Assembly: GCF_000379805.1 (NCBI RefSeq)
Contig: NZ_KB903534.1
Location: 50,722 to 114,721 of the forward strand
Source of the DNA: Lewinella cohaerens DSM 23179
GTDB lineage: Bacteria; Bacteroidota; Bacteroidia; Chitinophagales; Saprospiraceae
DNA: 64,000 nucleotides
Reading direction: 5' to 3'
The position numbers were made by a program, and so were the translations under genes. This document shows, piece by piece, positions 15,701 through 23,012 of this stretch (within the stretch, counting starts at the first letter, position 1; every line of letters begins with the position of its first letter). The notes beneath the pieces were generated by a model. The model was given only the letters and a program-made list of their open reading frames with translations. It was not told the DNA's origin and did not search any database.

Positions 15701-16016
15701 CTTGTAGTGGTTGCTTGTCGAAGATCGCTTTCCAGGCAATACCGCCGTCGGTACTCTTCCAGACACCACCAGAGGCATTACCCGCGTAGATGATTTCCGG
15801 GTTACTGAGGTCAACATCAATGGCGGTGACACGACCGCTCATACCGGCGGGGCCGATGTTGCGAGGCGCCAGGTCGCCGAAGTATTTCTGTTCGGGTAGT
15901 TCCTGGGCTACCAGGCTGAAAGCGAGCAGCTGTAAAATGATAAGGGCAAAGACGTTGCGATGCAATGTCTGTACAAGGTTTGTAAATTGTCGCATACTAG
16001 TGTAGATAAAAGACAT
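12750..16016 (-). CDS. Secreted BNR/sortilin-like repeat protein
   Basis: A 1,088-residue exported protein; the likely start is Met8 (MRQFTNLV), giving a signal peptide that ends SLVAQ. Residues about 45-730 are built from BNR/Asp-box repeats (SxDGGxxW: KSTDGGIAW, RSRDGGDTW, RTEDGGNTW, MTYDGGDTW, KSTDGGKKW, THDGGDSW) and should form one or two beta-propellers of the VPS10/sortilin or glycosyl-hydrolase-like type. A highly charged, low-complexity insert (KPKDKKAEEAPKEEMKDQEE region, about 810-845) precedes a beta-sandwich-like segment and a helical C-terminus. Such proteins are common in Bacteroidota and often annotated as glycosyl hydrolases, but no catalytic residues can be assigned here. 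Monocistronic by appearance. Confidence 0.88.
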   Translation of the reverse strand: MSFIYTSMRQFTNLVQTLHRNVFALIILQLLAFSLVAQELPEQKYFGDLAPRNIGPAGMSGRVTAIDVDLSNPEIIYAGNASGGVWKSTDGGIAWKAIFDKQPLQAIGAIKINQRNPDEIWVGTGEGNPRNSHNTGQGLYRSRDGGDTWELVGLENTRNIHRIIVHRDNPDIVYVGAMGSIWGPNPERGVFRTEDGGNTWEHVLKVADGVGIADLVVDPTNPDKLLAAMWEFDRDPWYFNSGGPQSGLYMTYDGGDTWVQRTAEDGLPKGDLGRIGLAIAPSEPNIIYALVEAKVNGLYKSTDGGKKWNLVSEKNIGNRPFYYAELYVDPINENRIYNLYTYVSLSEDGGKTFKVILDYGTNVHPDHHAFWVHPNDPNYLIEGNDGGLNISRDRGKTWRFVTNIPAAQFYHINHDMDIPYNVGGGMQDNGSWVGPSQAWKSGGITNHDWQEVFFGDGFDLFFKPSDNRYVYAMSQGGNVGLVDRKTGATTFIKPVHPKGERLRFNWNAAMAQDPHEENTIYFGSQYVHKSTDCGQNWTIISPDLTTNDPEKQKADISGGLTYDATQAENYTTILAIAPDPFDAQTLWVGTDDGNLQLTHDGGDSWTNLAAKLPGAPAGSWIPYIEVSQKNQGEAFVVVNDYRRNNFEPMVYHTRSYGQNWDRIVDADDVSGYTLSIVQDPQEPGHLWLGTDHGLYFSIDYGKNWTKWTEGFPGVPVADMKIHPREQDLIIGTFGRAAWILDDLRPMREAARTEGAILEKPFATFPSPDAYLAERRSYQGIRFIADAEFVGEDRPRGALLTVWVKPKDKKAEEAPKEEMKDQEEGDEEAEGQPKRKKKGGSDKVKIQVIDSAGDTIRTFTRKVEPGFNRFTWNLRGDGFSFPSRRERRPDADPPTGASVAPGTYTLLMTYGEESGETTVNVHADPRIEYAASTWANRDAANAELEKIVTAATEAFNRLQEMQKDMKLVEQALVHAPDSTQQEVKKWGKALRDSIAQVEELFMEPEDVKGIKRDPNTLMNSLWGVRRYIGDINGEPSQMVGFTMEKARQHTAEVLESVNKLVTEDFVDYRTKVQAITVKLFREMEAVKME

Positions 16017-16189
16017 TATATCGCAACATTTTTGTTGCTATAAGGCCTATTCATTAAAGGTTTACAAGAGGGATTCTTCCCGTTGGTAAAGAAAAGCAAA
16101 ACAGGCAGTTCTGCAAAATGTTTCACTGCATCAGGGGAGTTAGACGCTGCTTTATGATAGTTTGTTTTCGTATTTGGGCACTTCCCCTC

Positions 16190-16312
16190 CGCAAAGCTAC
16201 GGGGCCGGGTCGTCCGCCACGCGCTATTCGCTTGGCCCTGCGGGCTGCCCGGTGCCCGGGCCTGACTCCCACCCCTAGTGCGGTGAACCTGGCAGAGGGG
16301 AGGGCTGATCGT
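16190..16312 (-). repeat. GC-rich structured repeat, copy E2
   Basis: Read on the - strand it contains AGGGGTGGGAGTCAGGCCCG, GGGCAGCCCG, AGCGAATAGCGCGTGGC and GGACGACCCGG in that order. The copy at 38193-38312 has the same words in the same order with a few substitutions. Not coding. Confidence 0.65.
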
Positions 16313-16624
16313 AGATCGTACTGGTACGATTGGGTGCGGAGTGCGAGGTGCGGAGTGCGCTGAACGCTTCCGACTTCTGGCTTCCCATTTCCGACTTTTT
16401 GTGCGGGGTGCGGTGCGAGAAACAACCAACGTTTACACTCTTACACCTTTTTAACTTTTACACTAATGAGGGGCTCCCACCCCTAGTGCGAGGTGATTAC
16501 CTGAATTCGGTGGCCTAACTTTTACACGCTTCCAACACTTATATCTTTACACCAGATTACTTCCTCCGACTTCGACTCGAAACGTATGATCGCACTCTAC
16601 GGTTGGGACACATTTATGTGTTTT

Positions 16625-16827
16625 GACCTCAGTAGAGGTCATCTATTGGTAGAACGATGTTTATTAGGATTAAAAACGACCTCGGATGAGGTCGAATATC
16701 AATTCCTATTGGATGAGAGGGCCGAACGAATCAAAGCGGAGGGCTATATTTCCCATTATGCGACCTCATCCGAGGTCGTTTCTCATTTATTTATTGGTTT
16801 CTACCAATATTCCACCTCTCCGAGGTG
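16625..16827. repeat. Cluster of GACCTC/GAGGTC palindromes
   Basis: Four palindromic words lie within 200 bp: GACCTCAGTAGAGGTC (16625-16640), CGACCTCGGATGAGGTCG (16677-16694), CGACCTCATCCGAGGTCG (16761-16778) and CACCTCTCCGAGGTG (16813-16827). The second and third are exact reverse complements of each other, extending to 21 bp. The fourth is followed by six T and could terminate + strand transcripts. Confidence 0.7.
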
Positions 16828-16923
16828 TTTTTTCTTGATCCTGTTCTTTATTTTGTTGAAGATGTGTCCCAACGGTAGGCCGCACTAGTACGATGGCCGT
16901 CGTCTTCCCCGGAAAGAGCAAAT

Positions 16924-17334
16924 TCAAAAATCAGGATCGTCAAGAATATCGGAGTTTGTACGCTTGGTTTTCGCTTTAGCGTACTGATTACCATAATACA
17001 TGATAAAAGCAAATAGCGGCCAAACTATGAAAAACCAAAATTTTGCCATAGGTACGTGGTACATGGCTAATAAAAAGAATCCTTGTATAGCAATAGGTCC
17101 CCATAGAAGTTGGCCACCCTTTTTATGAAGACGATAATAACTAAAGCTGCAAATGATAATCCATATTCCTGGTGATTCGAGGAGGAAGGGAAGCAAGTTT
17201 TCCATTCCTTTATACCGTTCAATATATCCCCTTGATTGCCAAGTACCTAATCCGAATACCTCTCTTGTCAGTTGGAAGGCTCCAAAAAGGATAGCTAACC
17301 ATAAAAAGAGCTGAGGAGTGGTAGGCTTTTTCAT
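16924..17334 (-). CDS. Small integral membrane protein
   Basis: A protein of 136 residues starting at ATG 17334 (MKKPTTPQLFLWLAILFG), 2 bp after the thymidine kinase stop. The longer frame to 17478 would overlap tdk and its extra residues are out-of-frame kinase sequence. There are three or four hydrophobic helices (about 9-27, 50-68, 78-95 and 100-117) and a charged tail that ends DILDDPDF. No known domain. Likely co-transcribed with tdk. Confidence 0.6.
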   Translation of the reverse strand: MKKPTTPQLFLWLAILFGAFQLTREVFGLGTWQSRGYIERYKGMENLLPFLLESPGIWIIICSFSYYRLHKKGGQLLWGPIAIQGFFLLAMYHVPMAKFWFFIVWPLFAFIMYYGNQYAKAKTKRTNSDILDDPDF

Positions 17335-17336
17335 TG

Positions 17337-17921
17337 TTATTTCAAATCCAGAATATTCCCCATGTTGTAACAAGAGCGGCAGCGCGGTTCGTATTTGTCT
17401 TTCTCTCCCAATACTACGGTTGAATCTTCGGTCGAGAGACGGTAAGAGTGAGTGGCAAGGTTGCCGCAGTGAGAGCAAATGGCGTGTACTTTGGTGATAT
17501 ATTCAGCTACAGCTAGCAGTCCGGGGATGGGACCGAAGGGCAAGCCTCTGAAATCCATATCCAGCCCGGCGACGATCACTCTTTTACCCGAAAGGGCGAG
17601 TTTTTGAACGTTTTGAATCAAATCCTGATCAAAAAATTGGGCTTCATCAATACCTACAACGGTAACGTCGTCCCCTACTTTTAGGATTTTTTCGGAATGA
17701 TCGATTGGGCTTGCCAGAATGAAATTTTCATCATGTGAAACGACTTTGACATTGTCGTAACGGGTATCAACGCGGGGTTTGTAGATTTCTACTTTTTGGT
17801 TAGCAAATTTGGCGCGTTTGAGGCGGCGTAAGAGTTCTTCGGTTTTTCCCGAAAACATGGAGCCGCAAATTACTTCAATCCAGCCACTGCGCTGCCCACG
17901 AAAGAAAGGTTCTAGAAACAT
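17337..17921 (-). CDS. tdk: Thymidine kinase
   Basis: A type II thymidine kinase (194 residues) that phosphorylates thymidine to dTMP in the salvage pathway. It has the P-loop [14 protein letters not shown] (about 20-33), the Walker B-like [10 protein letters not shown] with the catalytic Glu (about 88-97), the lasso region [13 protein letters not shown] (about 118-130) and a zinc-binding CSHC...CRSC set (two Cys pairs near 148-151 and 180-183). The length is typical. The start at 17921 fits. Confidence 0.95.
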   Translation of the reverse strand: MFLEPFFRGQRSGWIEVICGSMFSGKTEELLRRLKRAKFANQKVEIYKPRVDTRYDNVKVVSHDENFILASPIDHSEKILKVGDDVTVVGIDEAQFFDQDLIQNVQKLALSGKRVIVAGLDMDFRGLPFGPIPGLLAVAEYITKVHAICSHCGNLATHSYRLSTEDSTVVLGEKDKYEPRCRSCYNMGNILDLK

Positions 17922-18010
17922 AAGGTAAGCTTTAGCCCGAAAGATAGGGTAGCTTCACAATTTTACCCAAGAAAAACGGGTTATCCTTAGCACAATAACA
18001 GATAAGCCTT

Positions 18011-18018
18011 TATTTTTG
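18011..18018 (+). promoter_or_regulatory. Candidate Bacteroidota -7 box
   Basis: TATTTTTG fits the TAnnTTTG box used by the primary sigma factor in Bacteroidota and lies 52 bp before the ATG of the gene at 18070. Confidence 0.4.
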
Positions 18019-18069
18019 GGCTCGTTCTGAAAATTATCCCGTCAAATTACTAAGACGTTAGCCAACTAC

Positions 18070-18753
18070 ATGGACTTACAACAAGCGAAAATTCTACTAG
18101 AAAAAATCAATGCCCTTCACAAATCCGTTAGTCTGGATAAGGGAGATGTTTCCAATATTGAGCGCGATTTGATGCTCAGCTATATTCGCCAATTCTATGA
18201 GGCTTACCTCAATACGGATACCAGTGCTGCACCACAGCCAGTGATAAAGGCGATGCCACCGCCTGCACCTGTGGCACCGGTAGAAAAAACAGTTTCGGAG
18301 CCATTGCCTCCTAAAGTGGAAGTGGAGCCAGCTCCTGCGCCACCACCACCTCCTCCTCCAGCACCAAAGCCTGCGCCGGTTGTTGAAACACCTCCTCCAG
18401 CGCCAGCCCCTGCGCCACCTCCTCCAGCGCCTGCAAAAAAGGTAGCTAGTAATGGTGTTGAAGCACTTTTTAAGCATAAAGCAGCCAAAGAACTTTCTGA
18501 GAAATTAAGTCAGCAGGCGATTGTTGACCTCACTCGTGCGATGTCTATCAACGATAAGTTGCTTTATTCCAATGAACTATTTGGCCGTGATATGGCTGCG
18601 ATGAACGAAACACTCCAACAGCTCAATAAATTGGGAAGTATGGAGGAAGCTCGCGAGCTGCTCATTGATATTGCCGAAAAGAATGACTGGACAGAGGATG
18701 AGCGCACCGATGTAGCGGAGAGTTTCATCAAGCTAATAAGAAGGAAATACTAG
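18070..18753 (+). CDS. Conserved hypothetical protein with Pro/Ala linker
   Basis: A 227-residue protein in three parts: an N-terminal helical segment (1-50, QQAKILLEKINALHKSV), a Pro/Ala/Val-rich low-complexity linker (about 55-135, with runs of PPPPPP and PAPAP) and a C-terminal helical domain (about 140-227) that includes KLLYSNELFGRDMAAMNETL. Proteins of this form are widespread in Bacteroidota, but I know no function. There is no signal peptide or membrane helix, so it is probably cytoplasmic. It stands alone between the tdk and def genes. Confidence 0.75.
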   Translation: MDLQQAKILLEKINALHKSVSLDKGDVSNIERDLMLSYIRQFYEAYLNTDTSAAPQPVIKAMPPPAPVAPVEKTVSEPLPPKVEVEPAPAPPPPPPPAPKPAPVVETPPPAPAPAPPPPAPAKKVASNGVEALFKHKAAKELSEKLSQQAIVDLTRAMSINDKLLYSNELFGRDMAAMNETLQQLNKLGSMEEARELLIDIAEKNDWTEDERTDVAESFIKLIRRKY

Positions 18754-18757
18754 CCGA

Positions 18758-19309
18758 TTAGACGAACTTCATTCTGTAATCGGCGCTCACTTTGCCTTTC
18801 TTGATGTTTTCAAGTTTCCGCTTGATGAGGCGTTTTTTGATGGGTTTGAGATACTCTGTGAAGAGTATACCATCGGTATGGTCATATTCGTGTTGGATAA
18901 CACGGGCGTTGAGGCCAGTGAACGTCGCTTCTTGTTCCTCAAAGTTTTCATCTACCCAGCGTAAGCGAATATTAGCGGGGCGTTCAACATCACCGCGCAC
19001 GTCGGGAATACTGAGACAGCCTTCTTCATAAGGCCATTCTTCGCCTGATTCTTCTACCTTTTCGGCATTGATGAAGGTCATCTTTATACCTTCGGCTTCT
19101 TTGCCTTCTTCCATCATCTGGACCGTGTCGACGACAAAAAGCCGGATGGCTTTACCAATTTGTGGTGCAGCCAGTCCTACGCCATTGGCGTGGTACATGG
19201 TTTCCCACATGTCTGCAATGAGTTTTTCCAGCTTAGGATACTCAGGAGTAATGGGTTGACCCATTTTTTTTAAAACCGGTTGCCCGTAGGCGTAAACTGA
19301 CAATAACAT
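18758..19309 (-). CDS. def: Peptide deformylase
   Basis: A metalloenzyme of 183 residues that removes the formyl group from the initiator methionine of new proteins. All three family motifs are present: GVGLAAPQ (43-50), EEGCLS (95-100, metal ligand Cys98) and QHEYDH (139-144, ligands His140 and His144, catalytic Glu141). The N-terminus MLLSVYAYGQPVLKK matches the usual start. The gene ends 4 bp beyond the convergent hypothetical gene. Confidence 0.96.
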   Translation of the reverse strand: MLLSVYAYGQPVLKKMGQPITPEYPKLEKLIADMWETMYHANGVGLAAPQIGKAIRLFVVDTVQMMEEGKEAEGIKMTFINAEKVEESGEEWPYEEGCLSIPDVRGDVERPANIRLRWVDENFEEQEATFTGLNARVIQHEYDHTDGILFTEYLKPIKKRLIKRKLENIKKGKVSADYRMKFV

Positions 19310-19454
19310 AAAACCATATTAATAAGATTCTCTAATATTTCTTGTGTTTGAAGTCAATCGAAAACAAAAATCACGCTTCTTATCAGTCGCTTAATATTTT
19401 TGCTTTAGCTTGCCTACGAAAAATATCAGAGAAGGATTAATAATTATTCGCTTG

Positions 19455-19580
19455 AGAACAGCACGAAAATAGATTGCGTTTTTATTTTCCATAATAGATG
19501 ACTAAGCGGTTCACTTTATTTAAGTGTGTTATCTATTTGGGAAATCTGAAAAAAAACGCAATCTATTTTCTGCGCAATAT
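19455..19580 (-). repeat. Palindromic interspersed element, copy b
   Basis: Arms AAAATAGATTGCG (19466-19478) and CGCAATCTATTTT (19557-19569) are exact complements; the centre has CTAAGCGGTTCACTTTA and AGTGTGTTATCTATTTGG. The outer end TGCGCAATA runs into the 3' end of the ruvX/yqgF gene and supplies its last codons and stop. Confidence 0.75.
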
Positions 19581-19982
19581 TTCGAGGTATTCCTGCAAAA
19601 TGATAGTGGCTGCGATTTTATCCACCAGCCCTTTTTCTTGCCTTTTTTTGCGTTTGAGGCCACTTTGCATGATGGCTTCTTTGGCCATCACAGAAGTATA
19701 ACCTTCATCTTGCAAGACGAGTTTAAGCTGAGGGTATAATTTTTCCAATTTTCGTTTTAGCCCTATAACATGGGGTGTAACTTTGGTTGGATTACCATCC
19801 GCATGACGAGGCTCTCCTATAACGACGGTTTCAACTTCTTCTTCTGAAAAGTACTTTTCCAGATAAGAAAGTAGATCCTGCGTTGCCACAGTATCCAACC
19901 CATTAGCGATGATCTGGAGTGGATCTGTCACTGCCAGGCCGGTGCGTTTGGTGCCGTAGTCGATTGCTAAAATTCTTGCCAC
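19563..19982 (-). CDS. ruvX: Holliday junction resolvase-like RuvX/YqgF
   Basis: An RNase H-fold protein of 139 residues (RuvX/YqgF family) linked to 16S rRNA 5'-end processing and Holliday junction resolution. It has the N-terminal ILAIDYGTKRTGLAVTD motif with the first catalytic Asp (residues 4-20), VVIGEPRHADG in the middle, LVLQDEGYTSVMAKE with the second acidic site, and a late Asp in KGLVDKIAATIILQEYL. The last residues LRRK and the TAG stop are encoded inside palindromic element copy b, so the natural C-terminus may have been replaced or trimmed when the element arrived. Confidence 0.9.
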   Translation of the reverse strand: MARILAIDYGTKRTGLAVTDPLQIIANGLDTVATQDLLSYLEKYFSEEEVETVVIGEPRHADGNPTKVTPHVIGLKRKLEKLYPQLKLVLQDEGYTSVMAKEAIMQSGLKRKKRQEKGLVDKIAATIILQEYLEILRRK

Positions 19983-20125
19983 GGCGCAAAGATAGGCACA
20001 ATAACTGACGGATAATTAATAAATGGGTGGGGAGTTTTGAGTGAAGGCCTTTACTAGCTATTGATTTTTGAGTTATGTGTATGGTTTAAAACTCTTTTTA
20101 AGAAAAATACGTGCGGATGCGTTTG

Positions 20126-20662
20126 CTATTTATTTTTATCATAACCCTGACCAAAGCCCAAGAGAGGATAAGGCAAAAAAACACCTACTCCTAGGAATTG
20201 AAACCTCGCTACTTTTAGGAATTGGCTGGATAGTCCTCCTTCTTCTGCTGGGAAATTAGGAAGGATGCTTAGTAGTTGATGTTGATAATTTTTGCTACTG
20301 TAGAAAAGGAAAAAAAGCAGCAATACGAGCAGGATTCCAACGGTAATGGTAAATAATATCCGCCCCGATTTACGCCGCCTTAATAAATTCAATGCAGTAA
20401 GGATAAGTAAAAACGAACCAATGGTAGTGCTTGTGAAAATAATGGTAAAGAGTGCTTCCGTTTTTTGTTTTATGTCCATAAAATCATGCTCAAAGGCTTC
20501 AGTGCCTTGAAACATCATTTCTTGAGTGGCTGTGACCTGCTGAAAAGAAATCCATTGGAAACAGGAAAAATACAGAGCGATAAAAGAAAAAACAATGATC
20601 ACCCAGGCACTTGTCGAAATGAAGACTTGATCCTTAATTTCTTGAGAGGTGGCGTTTTCCAC
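20126..20662 (-). CDS. Hypothetical membrane protein
   Basis: A 178-residue protein with three hydrophobic segments (about 19-40, 72-92 and 102-122) and a soluble region after the third. No family recognised. A 63-residue frame on the opposite strand (20068-20259) overlaps its end; the longer frame with regular membrane segments is the better candidate. It lies 17 bp downstream of the DJ-1/PfpI lipoprotein gene on the same strand, so the two may be one transcript. Confidence 0.5.
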   Translation of the reverse strand: MENATSQEIKDQVFISTSAWVIIVFSFIALYFSCFQWISFQQVTATQEMMFQGTEAFEHDFMDIKQKTEALFTIIFTSTTIGSFLLILTALNLLRRRKSGRILFTITVGILLVLLLFFLFYSSKNYQHQLLSILPNFPAEEGGLSSQFLKVARFQFLGVGVFLPYPLLGFGQGYDKNK

Positions 20663-20679
20663 AGTGTTAATTTTGACTA

Positions 20680-21438
20680 TTATTCAATAATTAGATGAGG
20701 GATTTCTTCTAACTCCCAGTCAATAACCAAGCCTTTTGCTAGTCTTTGGGCTACTTCTGCACCATAGAGGTATTCGCAGAGGTACAGGGCAGCCTCAAAA
20801 GATTTAGCACCACCAGCAGAAGTGATGTATTTACCATCATGAACAAAGAGCACGTTCTCTTGGATGTCATGGTCAGGATAGCGCTCTCGCATAGCTGGGA
20901 TGTCACTAGGGAAAGTGGTACTTACTTTGTTTTGGAGTAATCCAGCCTCGGCAAGTACAAATGCACCATCACAATGACTGGTAATAAACTGGGCCTCATT
21001 GGCGACCTGACGAACAAAATCAAGCATTGTTTTATCTTCTAAATTACTGTCAAGGTGGTGTTCAGCACTGGGGATAACAAGGATATCGATAGAGGGAAGA
21101 CTGTCGCTGAGGTAATCGAAATGAGGGAGGATTTGCAAGCCTTCAAAGGTCGTTATGGGTTCAAGGGTATTGGCTACTAGGAAAGTGTTCATAGCCTTGA
21201 TACTGTCACGAAAAATAGTGTGCTGGAAGATGTCGTAAGGAGCAGTAAGTTCTGTGTTGTATACACCATCCATAATGAGGAAAGCAACGTTATAGCGATT
21301 GGGCTCAAGGGTTAGGCTTGGTCTAGATAGAGGAGTCTCTGTAGATGTACTAGTGGGAAGATCCGAATCCAGAGTAGAAGTACAGGCTGTGAAGAGCAAG
21401 AAAATACTGCTAAATAATAAGACGGTATAGTGTTTCAT
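20680..21438 (-). CDS. DJ-1/PfpI-family lipoprotein
   Basis: A 252-residue protein with an SPII signal (lipobox LFTAC, Cys19), a short Ser/Thr/Pro linker and a class I glutamine-amidotransferase-like DJ-1/PfpI domain (about 48-240). The nucleophile elbow is SHCDGAFVLAEAGLL (Cys about 155), and VLVIPSAEHH resembles the usual second loop. This fold appears in chaperones, glyoxalases, isonitrile hydratases and AraC ligand domains; the exact role is unknown. Anchoring in the envelope is less common for the family. Confidence 0.85.
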   Translation of the reverse strand: MKHYTVLLFSSIFLLFTACTSTLDSDLPTSTSTETPLSRPSLTLEPNRYNVAFLIMDGVYNTELTAPYDIFQHTIFRDSIKAMNTFLVANTLEPITTFEGLQILPHFDYLSDSLPSIDILVIPSAEHHLDSNLEDKTMLDFVRQVANEAQFITSHCDGAFVLAEAGLLQNKVSTTFPSDIPAMRERYPDHDIQENVLFVHDGKYITSAGGAKSFEAALYLCEYLYGAEVAQRLAKGLVIDWELEEIPHLIIE

Positions 21439-21965
21439 ACTGTTGTTTTAGGAATTTTAACGGATTAAATAGAGAGAGGTAGTGGAGTATGTTTTGTGGG
21501 TGTAAACTGGAGACTTGGCATAGAAGCCCCAAGTGGAGGGCCCACCCTCAGCCAGATCGCCGAAACCGCCCCTTGGCCAATCGACCATAACGGGCGTGCG
21601 CCTATATCTGCTGCTAAGTTAGCAACAGCCAAGCAATACGCTAAAAAAAACCGTTGAAATTCCCACATGACAAAGTGGGGGTAGTACCGCTGATTATCTT
21701 GGTGTGATGTCAGTACACTAGAATTTTGTAAAGATATATGTTTTTTGATTTAAAAACAAAATAATTGTAAGTTTTTAACTTTAGCTATTTTTGTTTGCCG
21801 ACTATAGCTGTAACCAAAGCCCGTAGGCTGGGTACAAGACAAACTGCTTTGCACATTGGTAAGTATAGCGTGTAATAGCATAAGTTTATACCAAGTACTT
21901 TCTATCAGAACCATGATACGTAAAGTTTTCAGGTTGAATAGCAAGATACTTACATCTAGGCCTCA
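21439..21965. other. 527-bp region without a recognised gene
   Basis: No clear gene. A + strand frame at about 21499-21657 has protein-like codon content (GIEAPSGGPTLSQIAETAPW, then PIDHNGRAPISAA) but no recognisable family, and may be a gene remnant. TATACCAAGTAC near 21887 also occurs near 1045. Confidence 0.5.
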
Positions 21966-23006
21966 TTAAGGTGCCGGATTTGGAATTTGGGCATGCACTT
22001 CATTAATGGCTTTGATCACTTCTTCAGAAAGTTGTATGTCAATGCTATCAATGTTTTCGGCAAGTTGCTGTAGGTTGGTTGCACCGATGATGTTACTGGT
22101 AACAAATGGCTGGTCATTCACAAAAGCCAGGGCCATTTGTGTGAGGGTTAGGTCATTTGCTTGAGCAATTTCGAGATAGCGGCGAGTGGCTTCCCAGGAT
22201 TGTTCCGAGCTGTAGCGTTTTACATGCTTATATTTATTCAGCCGGTTTTCTGGTTCATCGGTTTTTAGATGATATTTACCGCTTAGCATACCGGCTCCCA
22301 AAGGAGAGTAGGGGAGAAGCGTAACCTCTTCGCGGATGCTCATTTCCGATAAGCCAACCTCAAAAGTTCGATTTAGCAAACTGTAAGGGTTTTGAATACT
22401 TACACATCGAGGTAAACCATGAGTTTCGGCAAGGTGCAAATACCGCATCATTCCCCAAGGTGTTTCGTTACTCAACCCAAAGTACCGGACTCTTCCACTT
22501 TTGATGATACTGTCTAGATTGGTAAGTATTTCTAAAAAATTATCTTCCCATTCGTCGGTTTTATCATGCTTGTAATCACGTTGGCCGAAAAAGTTGGTCT
22601 GGCGGCTTGGCCAATGCAACTGGTAAAGGTCAAGGTGGTCCACTTGTAACCGCTTTAGGCTGAGATCCAATGCTTCCTCAAGACTAGTTTTACTAAAGCC
22701 GAGCTGGGGACGAATATGCTGGGCAAATGGGCGATCACCAGCAATTTTGGAAGCCAGGATCAAATCCTTACGCTTGCCTGTTTTTTGTAACCAGTTACCA
22801 ATAAAGGTTTCCGTATCACCCTGAGTGCGGGGTTTTACAGGAGAAGGGTAGAGTTCAGCTGTGTCAAAAAAATTGACACCCCGGTCAACAGCAAGGTCCA
22901 TCTGAGCATACCCTTCAGCTTCAGTGTTTTGCTCACCCCAGGTCATTGTACCGAGGCATATTTTACTTACGTTAAGATCGGTGCGGGGTATAGTTTGGTA
23001 TCTCAT
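21966..23006 (-). CDS. Aldo/keto reductase, Tas-like
   Basis: An NADPH-dependent aldo/keto reductase of 346 residues with a TIM barrel. Motifs: LGTMTWGEQN near the N-terminus, the catalytic DTAELY (Asp and Tyr, about 48-53), the catalytic Lys in LASKIAGDRPF (about 86), the catalytic His in LYQLHWPSR (about 127), and C-terminal SNIIGATNLQQLAENI for cofactor binding. The MTWGEQNTEAEGYAQMDLA region and overall length match the E. coli Tas group. It follows the PLP decarboxylase gene by 6 bp, so both probably share a transcript. Confidence 0.92.
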   Translation of the reverse strand: MRYQTIPRTDLNVSKICLGTMTWGEQNTEAEGYAQMDLAVDRGVNFFDTAELYPSPVKPRTQGDTETFIGNWLQKTGKRKDLILASKIAGDRPFAQHIRPQLGFSKTSLEEALDLSLKRLQVDHLDLYQLHWPSRQTNFFGQRDYKHDKTDEWEDNFLEILTNLDSIIKSGRVRYFGLSNETPWGMMRYLHLAETHGLPRCVSIQNPYSLLNRTFEVGLSEMSIREEVTLLPYSPLGAGMLSGKYHLKTDEPENRLNKYKHVKRYSSEQSWEATRRYLEIAQANDLTLTQMALAFVNDQPFVTSNIIGATNLQQLAENIDSIDIQLSEEVIKAINEVHAQIPNPAP

Positions 23007-23012
23007 GTTTTG

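Larger units (their letters stand above)
16017..16923. other. 907-bp non-coding region with stacked repeat families
   Basis: No convincing gene; the 100-residue frame at 16586-16888 lies over palindromes and is not protein-like. From left to right it holds GC-rich repeat E2 (about 16190-16312), a tract CTGGTACGATTGGGTGCGG (16321-16339) repeated at 43451, TTTACAC-rich low-complexity sequence (about 16430-16555), and a group of GACCTC...GAGGTC palindromes (16625-16827). Confidence 0.75.

Noticed and set aside
13524..15707. Several + strand ORFs up to 156 residues.
   Set aside because: They are antisense shadows of the BNR-repeat gene; the - strand frame has clear repeats.
16586..16888. 100-residue ORF on the + strand.
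   Set aside because: It runs over four palindromic repeats, has no domain and no plausible composition.
17335..17478. N-terminal extension of the small membrane protein into tdk.
   Set aside because: The extra residues are out-of-frame thymidine kinase sequence.
18097..18488. Two - strand ORFs rich in Arg/Trp or Gly/Ala.
   Set aside because: They are the complement of the Pro/Ala-rich linker of the + strand gene at 18070.
20068..20259. 63-residue ORF on the + strand.
   Set aside because: Overlaps the longer membrane protein frame and lacks context; not fully excluded.
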